The notes: a model not told the origin generated them from the letters alone. Positions 43,901 to 50,616 are shown, counted from the first letter of the stretch. The stretch is 64,000 bases of DNA from CAXBMB01 sp052078155 (GCA_052078155.1 JBQJBP010000006.1:34581-98580); one strand, 5' to 3'. Program-made: numbers and translations.

Positions 43901-44301
43901 TTCAGAAGCTGGGAGCGGAACAGGGAACCCCCATCCAACTGGAAGGGGCGATCAAGCGCTTGCTGACAGAGTTGATCGGCTCTTCTGTCCGGCCTGTCTT
44001 CGCTGCTGATGTCTGTAAAGCTGAAGGCTGGTGCCTTGTCTTTTGTATCAGACAGCCGCCAGCGCGGGACAGGGCCGTCCTTTTCCAGGCGCAGACGCAG
44101 GGCGTCATTTTCCTCAATCAGCAGAGAAAGCGCCTGGGAAAAGCGGGCACGGTTCAGCGGCCCTTTGATCTCCAGATAGCCACCAATGTTGTAACTGGCG
44201 GTTTCAGCCAGCCTTTGCTGGTCAAACCAGATGTCTCTTTGAGCCGCAGACAGGATAGGCGAAGGCTGAGGCCTGTTGGCACTGTTCCTTTCCTTTCCCA
44301 T
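31921..44301 (-). CDS. Nonribosomal peptide synthetase, C-A-T-C-A-T-C-A-T-C-T-TE
   Basis: 4126 residues. C1 (about 15-455, HHLICDG near 147; EntF/starter-like N-terminus), A1 (490-990), T1 (GGHS near 1034), C2 (HHIACDG near 1234), A2 (1560-2065), T2 (GGQS near 2113), C3 (HHLAADG near 2323), A3 (2660-3165), T3 (near 3213), C4 (HHLVADG near 3426), T4 (CGGHS near 3803), TE (3860-4126, GWSFGG near 3945 and GNHGS). All A domains keep TSGSTGxPKG and YGPTE. Specificity residues read by eye: A1 DASTIAAVCK (Tyr/Phe-like), A2 DIFQYGLIWK (Gly-like), A3 DTDDSGAVTK (acidic pocket, perhaps a basic residue). There is no epimerisation domain, and the last module has no A domain. A starting C domain implies an acyl donor in trans. 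ATG at 44301 has GGAG upstream. Confidence 0.95.
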   Translation of the reverse strand: MGKERNSANRPQPSPILSAAQRDIWFDQQRLAETASYNIGGYLEIKGPLNRARFSQALSLLIEENDALRLRLEKDGPVPRWRLSDTKDKAPAFSFTDISSEDRPDRRADQLCQQALDRPFQLDGGSLFRSQLLKLSDQHYRWINVYHHLICDGWGTGLVLRRLSELYQALSVRQRQESQNPLGFLGPASGSPNAPALSDPHPSFFSYLLDQDEKQSVEDSRQAARQSAKQAYWKDRFSDPPPPLFQPVKAAEKPLSASLQTALAREDFDRITQVAGQNSASPLHFFLTALYLYFVRTQNLEALVVGLPLRNRTGKKEKETVGLFTTVAALPLSLDLAQPTSDLMGQVAREVKQSYRHLPVSLAEVIRQSGALAQGRNRLFDIALSFELQDYPLSFDSAPAEAVAITNQDQQTPLSLFVREYHDEQDITLEFAYRRDIFEEDQIRIIARDLTFLLKDIAANPEVSGQSRTLLPPQVYRQLTEHWPRESSHSQRPPLAAQRILKLAAEKPGTPALVWEDHLVSYGELAKSAGKLAAALKQEGLATEDRIAVALPRGLDLVITQLAVLMTGAAFVPLDPGHPRQRRLTIVQQGELAGYLSDQAEALPLPDTVRALTLDDLKQKAEALPPLGLEDLSDIKETQAAYVIFTSGSTGQPKGVVIEQAGLANLIAGQIPAFHLSANARVLQFATPAFDAAVSEVFVTLGAGAQLVLAAPEQLLPGAALKSLITRQDVTHVTLPPSALALMDPQDYRSLKVVISAGEPCPPQVAQRWKDSPEGAALHFINAYGPTEVSVCATTFEVATTGATTEQRPAATLPIGRPMPDVYTYVLDDNLSPMPEGVIGELCVGGVGVAREYLNQPERSRDSFQPNPFRPGERLYRTGDLARWRNDGVLEFIERRDQQIKLRGFRIEPGEVEACLDSHPAIEQSLVLAKDQTLLAYLVTSENSAASEQVLTEELRARAAQVLPAYMVPAHFTLLESFPLTPSGKIDRDALPPPQRRVSSGSGRAARSGEEELVSAVFAEVLGLDKLDPEADFFVLGGHSLLAAQAANRLSELWGEDFPLQLIFENPTAAGLALVLATRQSTPLSGTARPIATTSQITSADGLFPLSHQQERLWFLDQLGGKGIQQAYLVPLLLDISGPLDKAALEGALAQVIEQQEVLRSRIMDSDQGPQQVVDPVGNLPFSHKDLSDLNQQDQEEVIETAAHQPFDLQKDWPVRLTLFQRSEENWSLLILLHHIACDGWSIGVLAEGLSREYRRIVTQTAETAPALSLTYRDYCSWQRDALADKQVQKDLTYWTEQLADLPASLNLPFDKARPALQSYEGGLCTLSFSPDELVDLQQLGRQRGCTLFMTLAGLFSLLLQRLGAGDDIPLGTPTAGRGMTALEPLIGLFVNSLVLRLRPTDDLTFLDLLEQTRHSALAAYQHADCPFEQVVEALQPDRSLAHAPLFQVLFTLDSHSQGALEKSLTFPGLSCSQRLLKSRSAKLDLSLYLEEASNDSGQKILTGAFEYNSDLFSHQGIERLISQFKQLISSVLQAPEAPLNSHSLLTGPEQARLLTETAVGAPLLASGQSVLQEIWAQADLSGTATAVMWPHGENLSYQDLQNAAERLSQSLIRQGIGPEDIVALALPRSPLVLIAMLAVWRSGAAFLPLDPGHPEARRRLILQDAMPRLILCDDTTGQDPLHQRYNHLTLSLTEVLAQTADPSASQRQTAPPWPDAGSAAYLLYTSGSTGKPKGVLVEQASFTAFHQAMEQALGAVTPNDTLAAITIVTFDISLFELFAPLRKGAALLLVPEDISKDGLALARLLDDQAATLLQATPSSYRLLQSAEWTAPHRPTLYCGGEALQPDLARQLQAWGSKAVNLYGPTEATIWSSYCDFTNLDLSTDAPLPLGRPLPGWSCFVLDDRKAPQPEGVSGELFIAGPGLARGYHNAPDKTAAAFDTAPFQQNLRLYATGDLATWQQDGQLAFLGRKDHQIKLRGFRIEPGEIEENLLSHPDVKEALVVKQDDSLAAYLIPSAAAGGSLPQLRQDLKNRLARRLPEYMRPNSLVFLEDFPLNPAGKIDRKRLPAAEIPQQAEDKDTAAPASSGRQQLICALFAEVLGLTAVSPDASFFDLGGQSLLAAQVVARLSKTLQQDVPLRLLFEAPTARGLEIALDGLGSSSRHKPVLQADPDKTTGPLTFQQERLWFLDNMNGDSDAPAPKGPDDRNRADSDKARLAYLMPVSLRLRGALDAAALQTALSALVARQPVLRTLIVQINGEICQKVDPAADQPLPLLSLAGLSEDEETRTIRGLAFQPFDLTQEWPLRACLLKRSDQDWTLLLTLHHLAADGWSLRWLHNNLPAAYQAALAPAQTSAGSKPGSSAVPVSYLDYARWQRQAQARGLFEPSLTYWKEKLSGLPELLDLPLDRPRAALQSYDGGACPFTIETETLVGLKALSKQAGTTLFMTLAAAFSLLLKRLGGGDDMALGTALAGRNHSELDELVGLFVNTLILRLQPQSHLTFSEFLKQVKTTALEAYGQGDVPFEQVVEALRPERSLSHNPLFQVMFALDEADSGPRQLTADLSLQEEHLESPTAKMDLSLHLREVTAPDEPAVLLGMMEYNSQIFDRQSVEGFCRLFSQLLAEVLENPDRTLADLPLLSPDQHQRLTEDWASGPDLPASPRPVILDIARAARNQPQELALLSEQESWSYARLWQAVEQLAKQIKAHGVESEDKVVLALPRRPLAIVALLAVWRAGACLLPLDPKQPAERRRLILEDAAPKLILTEKLNLTEPGACEDGLFQGYPCLDVTLTEPDAETSPLPTDPEEPPHGWRNNAAYLLYTSGSTGKPKGVTIEQGALADHQAGLEQVIALAPGDRTLETASLAFDTALDQILLPLRAGAGLVFLEDQAWTARELKRLSREFSITWLDLPTAYWRGLVSSWVEQPHLIPDSKLISLGGEAIRATDLDHWQQLAPAVRPRLINAYGPTEATVTATAREITDDNSHSHPFGASIGRPLAGRRCYVLDDNLQPVPVGVVGELCLGGIGLAREYHQRADLSAKSFPSDPYVKGARLYRTGDQARWRADGSIEFLGRRDHQIKLRGFRIEPGEIEACLTSHPDIEQALVLLRQEQLVAYLVPTSGCTNDGDALVPHLQQQLKQQLPDYMQPSHLLVLPAFALTPSGKIDRKALPSPTQQDTASVGQAPQNPLEQVLAELYETLLEQKQLTRTAHFFELGGHSLLALQMAARLSDHLGREIAPRRLFETPRICDLAESLAADNNGDSGVQEPASPALTPVAQQSPAPLSFQQERLWFLDRLGGEDAAQAYLIPLALKLTGQLDREALSKALDHLVRNQPQLRSRFLSQKGNPYLVTDALEDNTTSGRPADGSGPAVSGLLTERDLREVPRPLQQKHLAKAALRPFDLTKDWPIRAQLFQLSDSSWALIITLHHLVADGWSSGEIAEEISQAYKALLSGRESARSPAAISYVDYIHWQRNRRKAGVFDRELDFWERELAGSPTLLPLPLDHARPRQPSYRGAIHPLTFSGPQLAALNALSAENDCSLFMTMTASFAALLNHLGGGSDLPIGTVVAGRKDPALTSLVGLFVNTVVLRLTPKAGQSFTEFLSDVRTRALAAFEHDEVPFDQVVERLSPPRNLSANPLFQVMFTLDNHTPQLDSQRLDLPNLDVSRLELAPPIAKVDLSLFLEERENEQGQRELSGGFEYNSDLFEAETLNQMARTYESLVQQIVSSPDLPLFLAETLNKGSEAASESASTVLPGMSVSPGPESKGSEAETGDSSLLPSLLDIWQSILPPQAGNSALSSASNFFECGGHSLMAVQLAERLETWLQRPVPLSLVFEHPSARHLARALDQLPQESPPSNDPWLTVNSGGDGAPLICLPPATGYGLWAYGVSRHFSQARPVLSLQSNGLLSGSPDPEESLEELAERCLQQLQDKGILGSPSDRIALAGWSFGGHLAYALGQKLKASRGQVGSLIIIDAMAQTKDTASESPSPAPHRDSELFRALLSTDLPLDPASWHKATEEARLTLLLDLARGHPNLPPTLDLPGLQRMLSVTRKNSNALAAFHPDHWSGDLHLVRAKEEADGPALLHWDQLAQGAVHLHWVPGNHGSLVQGNNARHLAQIIETLLQ

Positions 44302-44358
44302 TTTTGTCTCCTCGTCTGGTGGCTCGCAACATCAAACAGACAGCATCAGAGGGCCGGT

Positions 44359-45654
44359 CTATTGCGGGATGACCCCCTGGACTTGGCTGGGTCGGGAATC
44401 AGAGGAGACCGGTGGCTGCGGAGGAACATCTTCAGCTGTTGATGTACTTTCTGCTGGAGAAGCCCCTTCTGCAGGTGTGGCAGGCTGCGACGCTGCTGCC
44501 GCTGCTGCGGCCGCTTCTGTTCCCTTTGCCACCACTGGGTTACCAGTCAGAGGATCGATGATGTAAGTTATAGAAGAGTCATTATCGTTTTTTAATCTGG
44601 CGGGACCCCGGCCGGGCACAGCTGGCCCCACCACCTTGTTCATTTCCTCCGAAACTTTTTGCAGAGCGGTATTGACCGCATCAACAATGTCTTCCGGGTT
44701 CTGTGGTTTCACAGCCGCCTGTGATTTCTTGTCGACAGCGGTCTGGCTGGCGCTGCCTTCCACCGGTGCCGAGCTGTCCCAGTTGCCCAGGATCAGGGGC
44801 ATGCCCTGCTCACCGGCGCCGATCACGACCATCTTGGCGTTATTGGACTCAGCCAGCCGCAGGGTGGCGTCGATGCCTTTCCAGCGCAGGTAATTCTCGT
44901 TGATGCCGGAGGTAACCGTTTCCTGGAAGACCCGGATCCCCGCCGCCTCAATGGCCTTGCGGTGGCTTTCCATGCGTTCGCGCTCCAGGATGAACTTGTA
45001 CTGCTCTGCCCTTTGGCGCTGGACGTTCTTCTGCGCAATGGCCATGCGGACCGTTTCCGGCAAGGTGACCGAGCGGATCAGCGTGTCTTCCACAAAGATG
45101 TAGTTGGGCGTGTTGGAATCCTGGTCAGACACCAGTTCCATGTTGCGGTGGGCCGCATCAGCGATGGCCAGCTGCAGATCTTCACGCTTGCCGGAATAGA
45201 GGGCTTCCGGCGTGTAGCGGGAAATCTCATGGCGCACCCGCGCCCCGATTTCCGGGGCAATCAGCGAGGTGATGAAGTCCGGGCCGACGTTCTTGTGCAG
45301 GAAGCCGATGGTTTCGGGATTGAGGCGATAGCGGGTTGAGACTTCGACCTGGACCAGCAGGCCATCCTGGGTCAGGGCATCCACGTTCACGACCATCTGC
45401 TGCAGCCGCATATCGTATACCTGGATTTTATCCCAGGGCAGGATGATCTTGGTGCCGGAATCGTAGTGCCAGGAGGTGATTGTGCCACCTAAGAACCGCA
45501 GCCACAGGGCCCCGGCATGACCGGCAGGCACAGTGATGAAGATGTAGGGGGCGAAAACCAACACCACGAAGACCACGATCAGGCTGGAAACTGACAGGCC
45601 CACATAGTTGCGTTTTACCCAGGCATTGAAGCCACGTTCGATCTTAGAGGACAT
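44359..45654 (-). CDS. SPFH/band 7 (prohibitin-like) membrane protein
   Basis: 431 residues from the ATG at 45654. GAGGAG lies 6 bases before it but is adjacent to the ATG at 45660, so the later start is preferred. One N-terminal membrane helix (YVGLSVSSLIVVFVVLVFAPYIFI) leads into a band 7 domain (about 50-290: VPAGHAGALWLRF, VEVSTRYRLNPETIG, VQRQRAEQYKFILERERMES). An Ala/Pro-rich, probably disordered tail follows. SPFH proteins form membrane ring assemblies and act as scaffolds or protease partners. The gene overlaps the exporter gene by 11 bases and precedes the NRPS gene by 57 bases, so a role with the exporter or synthetase is likely. Confidence 0.88.
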   Translation of the reverse strand: MSSKIERGFNAWVKRNYVGLSVSSLIVVFVVLVFAPYIFITVPAGHAGALWLRFLGGTITSWHYDSGTKIILPWDKIQVYDMRLQQMVVNVDALTQDGLLVQVEVSTRYRLNPETIGFLHKNVGPDFITSLIAPEIGARVRHEISRYTPEALYSGKREDLQLAIADAAHRNMELVSDQDSNTPNYIFVEDTLIRSVTLPETVRMAIAQKNVQRQRAEQYKFILERERMESHRKAIEAAGIRVFQETVTSGINENYLRWKGIDATLRLAESNNAKMVVIGAGEQGMPLILGNWDSSAPVEGSASQTAVDKKSQAAVKPQNPEDIVDAVNTALQKVSEEMNKVVGPAVPGRGPARLKNDNDSSITYIIDPLTGNPVVAKGTEAAAAAAAASQPATPAEGASPAESTSTAEDVPPQPPVSSDSRPSQVQGVIPQ

Positions 45655-47278
45655 GCGCATCTCCTCTCATTCTGGCTATGCGCCCTTCTTCCATCACGAT
45701 GCGCCCGTCACAATCATCAAAGTAGCGGTCGTCGTGGGTGACCGCGAGAATGGTTTTTCCTGAAGCTTTCAGGTCCGGCAGCATGACTTCATAGAATTTA
45801 CGCCGGAATTCCGGATCCTGATCGGCTGCCCATTCATCAAAGACGTAAATGGGGCGATCTTCAAGCAGTGCGATCACCATAGCCAGACGTTTCCGCTGTC
45901 CGCTGGACAGGGCTTTGGTGTCAAACTGGCCGTCGATCAGTTCCACCTTCTTTTCCAGTTCCATCAGTTTCAGCAATTCATCCAGCCGGTCCTGATCGAC
46001 TTCCCCCAGACCGTAAAGGCGCGGGAAAAGGTGAAAGTTGAAGAAGACGGTGGAGAAGAGACTTTGCAGCAGCTCCAGGTTCTTATGATCGATAAGCTTG
46101 TCGTCCACATAGATGGCCCCTTCTTTGGGGTGATAGAGGCCGGTGGCCATCATCAATAGCGTCGACTTGCCGGAGCCGTTGCCCCCGGAAATGAACAGGA
46201 TCTGGCCTTTGTGTACTTCGAAACTGCAGGGGCCGCAGCGGAAGCTCACGCCGTTTTCCCGGTCATGGTGTTCGTAGACGATGCCTTCAAAGCGGATGGT
46301 TTCAAAGTCCAGCAGTTCTTCGCCGGTGGCTTTGGGGGAGGTGGCGGCTTCCTTCAGCGTCTCTTCCATCCGAATCATCGACTCACAGGCGGCATTGGCC
46401 GTTGCCATGTTGGACATGACACCAACGACCGAGGTCACGGGCCCGATGATGAAGAGCACGATGGTGGTGGTTTTCAACAGCTCTTCGGAAAAGGTTTCGC
46501 CAAAAGCCGGCAGCAGAAAGACCAGTGCGGCAGCCAGCATGTAGAAGGTGGCCTGGGCCATGATGAAAAGCACAGACAGCTGCACGTCCACCTGGACCTT
46601 GTAGCGGGTCACCGTGTGGGAGACGATGTCGATGTAGGACGTCAGATCCCGGGAGCGCTTGTTGTGCAGCCGGTTTTCCTTAAAGCCGTCGATGGCGTCT
46701 GTCAGACCGTCGAACAGCTTGTTTTCTTCAACGATGGTTTTGTGGATGGTGGCGTTGGTTTCGCCCCATTTGCGCAGGTAGATGAAGATGGCCAGCGCCA
46801 TGATGGCAATGGCGAGATAGAAGGCCCAGAGCGACAGGATGGCCAGATAGATCATCGTAAAGAAGATCAGAATGGCCGATTGGACCGCCAGCACCATGGA
46901 ACCGGCCGTTTGGGAGATGACCTGGGGCTGACGGGTGATGTTGGTGAAAATGTTGGCTTTGCCGATGCGCTCAATGGAATCCAGATCGCACTGGCGGATG
47001 TAGTTGACCTGCCGGACCCGGTACTCGTGGATGATCCGTTCCACTTCCCCGGTGGTTGCCACGAAGATGTGCTTTTGGGTGATGGTGTAGATTGCCAGCA
47101 CCACCAGGAACATGGCCAGATACCAGAAATTGGATCCGTTGCCGTCGCTGACGTGGGCTGCCGCCGTGTTGACAACCCCCAGAATCAAGGCGTTGCTCAG
47201 TCCCGCAATCCCGGCGTAAAGGAGGATCTTACGCAGCGGAATGGACGAGTACTGCTGGAAATACCTCAGCAGAACCAT
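45644..47278 (-). CDS. Cyclic-peptide/siderophore-type ABC exporter (PvdE/SyrD-like)
   Basis: 544 residues: six-helix transmembrane domain (about 1-310) fused to an ATPase domain. The Walker A loop is SGGNGSGKST, the form usual in PvdE/SyrD. The signature is LSSGQRKRLAM, Walker B with catalytic Glu IYVFDEWAADQDPEFRR, and the switch His is in AVTHDDRYF. Members export peptides made by NRPSs, for example ferribactin to the periplasm or syringomycin out of the cell. Directly upstream of the SPFH and NRPS genes and cotranscribed with them, it probably exports the product of this locus. Confidence 0.93.
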   Translation of the reverse strand: MVLLRYFQQYSSIPLRKILLYAGIAGLSNALILGVVNTAAAHVSDGNGSNFWYLAMFLVVLAIYTITQKHIFVATTGEVERIIHEYRVRQVNYIRQCDLDSIERIGKANIFTNITRQPQVISQTAGSMVLAVQSAILIFFTMIYLAILSLWAFYLAIAIMALAIFIYLRKWGETNATIHKTIVEENKLFDGLTDAIDGFKENRLHNKRSRDLTSYIDIVSHTVTRYKVQVDVQLSVLFIMAQATFYMLAAALVFLLPAFGETFSEELLKTTTIVLFIIGPVTSVVGVMSNMATANAACESMIRMEETLKEAATSPKATGEELLDFETIRFEGIVYEHHDRENGVSFRCGPCSFEVHKGQILFISGGNGSGKSTLLMMATGLYHPKEGAIYVDDKLIDHKNLELLQSLFSTVFFNFHLFPRLYGLGEVDQDRLDELLKLMELEKKVELIDGQFDTKALSSGQRKRLAMVIALLEDRPIYVFDEWAADQDPEFRRKFYEVMLPDLKASGKTILAVTHDDRYFDDCDGRIVMEEGRIARMRGDAHVL

Positions 47279-47509
47279 GTTCTATCCCGCTCTCGTTTTG
47301 TCCTGTCGGCACCTGCGCCAGGCTCTGGCCAACTTACCATGATCCCCCCAAACAGATCGTCTTTACCCACTGACGATGTATCTCTGATCTCTGCCGCTTT
47401 CCGGCTGCCGGATACATCCTGTCTTTCTACATCAACTCAACAGCTCTTTTCCTTGGTGACAGGGCAGGCGTAACCCCACCCGCATCTCCCTTCTCAAAAG
47501 AGGCTGTGT

Positions 47510-47686
47510 TTAGCTCTTTGCTCTTGTGGAGGAACCGCGTTCTGCCCCCATCAAAAGTATGGCAAAGGTGACGACCGGTGTGACAACGATGGACAAGAGG
47601 AAATAGCCAACAAACCCAATGGTTTTGTGCCGGCCCATCCAGCCAACCGCGATCGACAGTAAGAGATAGATGAAAAAGTAAATCAT
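47510..47686 (-). CDS. Small two-helix membrane protein (58 aa)
   Basis: ATG at 47686, TAA at 47510-47512; too short for usual ORF cut-offs. Translation starts MIYFFIYLLLSIAVGWMGRH, then KTIGFVGYFLLSIVVTPVVT, then FAILLMGAERGSSTRAKS. Two hydrophobic helices are joined by a short basic turn, with a polar tail. AAGGGA lies about 10 bases upstream as ribosome site. Similar tiny proteins with a (F/W)xGYF-x-LS-x-x-x-TP core occur in many bacteria without known function. It stands between the DUF697 gene and the exporter gene in the same direction, so it is probably part of the same operon. Confidence 0.75.
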   Translation of the reverse strand: MIYFFIYLLLSIAVGWMGRHKTIGFVGYFLLSIVVTPVVTFAILLMGAERGSSTRAKS

Positions 47687-48127
47687 GCCAGTCGTGTCCC
47701 TTACCTAACGTCCCTGCCTTTTTGTTCTTTGTACTTCTGCCGCCGTTTTGATTGCGGCAAAAATCTCTGCTCAGTCGGCGCCTGTTCCGTTCCCGGAAGC
47801 AAAACTCTCACCGGAACCCTTTGCTTTAAGACTGCTTTTCACAGCCTGGCACTTTTGAGTGCTAAGGAGAGTTCTCTGCGTGGCGCGCCCTGGAAACATC
47901 CAGAGAAGCTCCCGACTGCGAAGACGTCACCCTGCAGCATTATCCTCAGCAGTTGCCAAGTCCCTGGCCGTAATCTCGCTTTTGGCTGAACCAAGAACCC
48001 TCAAAGGAATCGGCACCCGGCTTAGCTCCGCTGGTTGTCGCTGCAAACAGCTTGAGAAAAGCGCGGGTGCCGATGAGAAGAAACTCCAAGAACCTGGCCT
48101 GTACCAAAAGAAGAAGGGCCGGGCCTG
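47687..48127. other. 441-base intercistronic region between DUF697 and small membrane protein genes
   Basis: No gene is supported. It contains a perfect 11-base inverted repeat (48009-48074, described separately). The part near 47700-47760 is T-rich on the plus strand. It may hold a terminator for the DUF697 gene and a promoter for the exporter-NRPS operon, but no clear boxes are visible. Confidence 0.4.
48009..48074 (-). other. Long-armed inverted repeat downstream of the DUF697 gene
   Basis: ATCGGCACCCG (48009-48019) and CGGGTGCCGAT (48064-48074) are perfect reverse complements, with 44 bases between. The transcript from the DUF697 gene would form a closed stem with a large, possibly structured loop. 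Function unknown. Confidence 0.5.
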
Positions 48128-48667
48128 TTAAGCCGCTTTAGCGCCACCCTTCTTGCCGCTGGCTTTGTTCCGCTCCATTTCCTTTTCGAATTCAGCGCGG
48201 AAGTGGGCTTTCATTTCTTCAGGATTGAAGTCCAGCAGCGTACCACCGGCTTCCAGGTGCTGAATGTAAACCCGGCCGATGGCGTAGGTGGCCGCAGCAG
48301 AGAAGCTGGGCATGGTCAGCAGCGCCAGCGGTGCACCAATCACCGGAATGGCTTTGATGGCAGAACCAACGGAGCCCCAGGTCAGCACGTTCGGCACGAT
48401 GCTGCCCAGCAGGGCAGTGATGATGTTCTTGGCGGTGTGCTCGCTGAAGGAGTGACCGTAGAGCTTGGACAGCTTGTTGATCATGTTCAGCTGAACGCCG
48501 GTTACCGTGGCCATGTCCAGGACAGGCACGGGAATGCAGCCCGCGCCAAAGGACCAGGCGCTCAGACGGCGAACCATGGATTGCGCTTCGGCAAGGCGAT
48601 GGGCTTCAGCGTCCACCAGGCTTTCGGGGGCATCAGCTTGATCAGCGGTATTTTCAACAGTGCTCAT
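48128..48667 (-). CDS. DUF697-domain membrane protein
   Basis: 179 residues from the ATG at 48667, which has GGGAG 7 bases upstream; the frame is open to 48697 without support. Core: SWSFGAGCIPVPVLDMATVTGVQLNMINKLSKLYG, the signature of DUF697 (YcjF/TerB-associated, often next to dynamin-like or GTPase proteins). Two further hydrophobic segments follow (ITALLGSIVPNVLTWGSVG, PVIGAPLALLTMPSF). The ends are charged and cytoplasmic. It is the first gene of the minus-strand set leading to exporter, SPFH and NRPS. Its function is unknown; membrane organisation is possible. Confidence 0.82.
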   Translation of the reverse strand: MSTVENTADQADAPESLVDAEAHRLAEAQSMVRRLSAWSFGAGCIPVPVLDMATVTGVQLNMINKLSKLYGHSFSEHTAKNIITALLGSIVPNVLTWGSVGSAIKAIPVIGAPLALLTMPSFSAAATYAIGRVYIQHLEAGGTLLDFNPEEMKAHFRAEFEKEMERNKASGKKGGAKAA

Positions 48668-49221
48668 GTTCTTCTCCCTGCGGGACTTGTTTGTCAAAGC
48701 CAGCGGCTGCTGGAGACCAGGGTCAGAAGAATGCCCTTATTCTATCGGAAGGTGTTGCAGCTGCAGCTCAACACTCAACTCCGGATTTCAGGGTGCCTTC
48801 TGACTTTACCCTCATTCAAATTCAACCACTCTCAGGCCTTACAGAACTTCCTTAGCCAGCAAGCAGATCCGGAAAACCCGGGCCTTCCATTTCATCTGCC
48901 TGTGCGTGACCAGATGTCGTCTGTTCAGCCTTTTGCCCAACGGTTCCAGCGGTTTGTTCCTATCCTGAAGGAAAAGAGACCGCGGGGTCCTGGATCAAAT
49001 CTATGACCAACCTGTGTGACTTGCCTGTCTTTTCAACGGACCAATCCACCGAGATCACAAATCGCATTTTTCTGCTCCGCGAGAGGCGTAGCACTCTCCA
49101 CTCTATTCTAACTGGATTATTAATGCTAGATGGGGAGACCCCTTTTTTGGCAAATTGTTCAAGTGCTAGAAGGGTTTGACATTACCTTTTTGCAAGAATT
49201 CTGGCGGGGAAGGACTTTCGG
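48668..49221. other. 554-base divergent intergenic region (DUF697 and P450 leaders)
   Basis: AT-richer than its surroundings, especially 49100-49200. TTGACA at 49176-49181 lies 41 bases before the P450 start, but no -10 box is found at the right distance. No gene is supported. Promoters for both flanking genes should be here. Confidence 0.4.
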
Positions 49222-50586
49222 GTGGGCAGGCAGCAGACAGGCAGTTCAAGCAGGGCAAAGGCCCCCGGTCCCAAAGGTCTGGCGGGCATGGGGCTGATCA
49301 AGGCCTTTAACAAGAACGCCGCCGACGCGCTGCTGGATTTGAACCGTCATTACGGGGATCTGGTGCAGTTTACCTTTGCCGGTAACTTTAACAGTCTGGT
49401 GGCCCATCCTGATCAGATTCAGGAGGTCTTGATTGACAAAGCCTCTCTCTTTCAAAAGGGCCTGGTCTACAAAGCTTACGAGCCGCTGATCGGGCAGGGG
49501 TTGCTGACCAGCGACGGCGCTGTCTGGGAAAAGACGCGCCGAATCGCCGGGCCTTCCTTTAAGGGCCCTCGGCTCAAAAGCTTTGCAGCCACGGCCGCCC
49601 GCCTCAGTCAGAAACGAGCGGATGACTGGCTTAAGCAGGCCAAAGGCAACTGGCTGGATCTGGCCGTGGTGCCGGAAATGAACCGCCTGACGTTTGAGAT
49701 CATCTCGGAAGCGCTCTTTTCAGAAAATCTCTCCCTGGAAACCGATCGCCTGTTTGAAGCGCTCGATAAGGCCAACAAGGAAGGCACAGCGCGCATCCGC
49801 AGCCCTTTGAAATGGCCTTACCATTGGCCCACACCAGCCAACAAACGCTACCAGCGGGCCGTGGCCATTCTGGACGAGGTGGTGGAATTGATGGTGGAGC
49901 GGCGCCTGGGTATGGAGACGCCGCCTGACGACTATTTCACCACCCTGGTGGCGGCCATGACGGCCGGTGACATTGACCGCAAGATGGTGCGCGATCAGGT
50001 GCTGACTTTTCTCTTTGCCGGGCATGAAACCACCAGCAATGGACTGAGTTGGTCGCTGTACCTGCTGGCCGGACATCCGGCGGTCATGGAAGAGGCAGCC
50101 CAGGAAGTGGCGACCGTACTGGGCGACCGTCAGCCGGAGCAGGAGGATCTGGCAAAGTTGCCGTTCCTGAGGGCGGTTTTTGAAGAATCCATGCGGTTGT
50201 ATCCGCCCATCTACGCCCTGCAGCGCCGCTCTCTGGAGGATCTGGAGATTGGGGGCTATGCCATTCCGGCCAGCACAGGTGTGACCATTTCTCCTTATGT
50301 CACTCACCGCCATCCGGCTTTCTGGGACGATCCCGACGCCTTCAATCCGGAACGTTTTGTCGGGGAGGCTGTGCGCAGTCGACCCCGTCTGGCTTACCTG
50401 CCCTTTGGGGCGGGACCGCGGACCTGCATCGGCGCGAACTTTGCCATGGCGGAAGCTCTGGTGCTCTTGGTGGCCATCCTGCAGCGCTTTAAGCTGGTCT
50501 TGTGGGAGGATCAGCCGGTAGCCACCCGCCCGCTCATTTCCCTGGGCCCCGCTTCAGCTCTGCCGGTGAGGTTACTGCCGAAGTGA
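49222..50586 (+). CDS. Cytochrome P450
   Basis: 454 residues from the GTG at 49222, with AAGGA 7 bases before. I-helix FAGHETTSN, ExxR motif EESMR, PERF segment NPERF and the haem loop FGAGPRTCIG with Cys402 as axial ligand are all present. The N-terminus has no membrane anchor, so it is soluble. The type is near CYP102/fatty-acid-hydroxylase-like P450s. It is divergent from the exporter-NRPS operon and inside the cluster span, so hydroxylation of the acyl chain or the peptide is likely. Redox partners are not visible nearby. Confidence 0.93.
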   Translation: MGRQQTGSSSRAKAPGPKGLAGMGLIKAFNKNAADALLDLNRHYGDLVQFTFAGNFNSLVAHPDQIQEVLIDKASLFQKGLVYKAYEPLIGQGLLTSDGAVWEKTRRIAGPSFKGPRLKSFAATAARLSQKRADDWLKQAKGNWLDLAVVPEMNRLTFEIISEALFSENLSLETDRLFEALDKANKEGTARIRSPLKWPYHWPTPANKRYQRAVAILDEVVELMVERRLGMETPPDDYFTTLVAAMTAGDIDRKMVRDQVLTFLFAGHETTSNGLSWSLYLLAGHPAVMEEAAQEVATVLGDRQPEQEDLAKLPFLRAVFEESMRLYPPIYALQRRSLEDLEIGGYAIPASTGVTISPYVTHRHPAFWDDPDAFNPERFVGEAVRSRPRLAYLPFGAGPRTCIGANFAMAEALVLLVAILQRFKLVLWEDQPVATRPLISLGPASALPVRLLPK

Positions 50587-50616
50587 AGGCAGACCCTTGT
50601 CTCGGAACGAGAGTGC

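Noticed and set aside
46211..47473. Plus-strand 420-codon frame opposite the ABC exporter gene
   Set aside because: Composition artefact; no motif, while the exporter on the minus strand has all ATPase motifs.
49176..49204. TTGACA as the -35 box of the P450 promoter
   Set aside because: No -10-like sequence is found 15-19 bases downstream.
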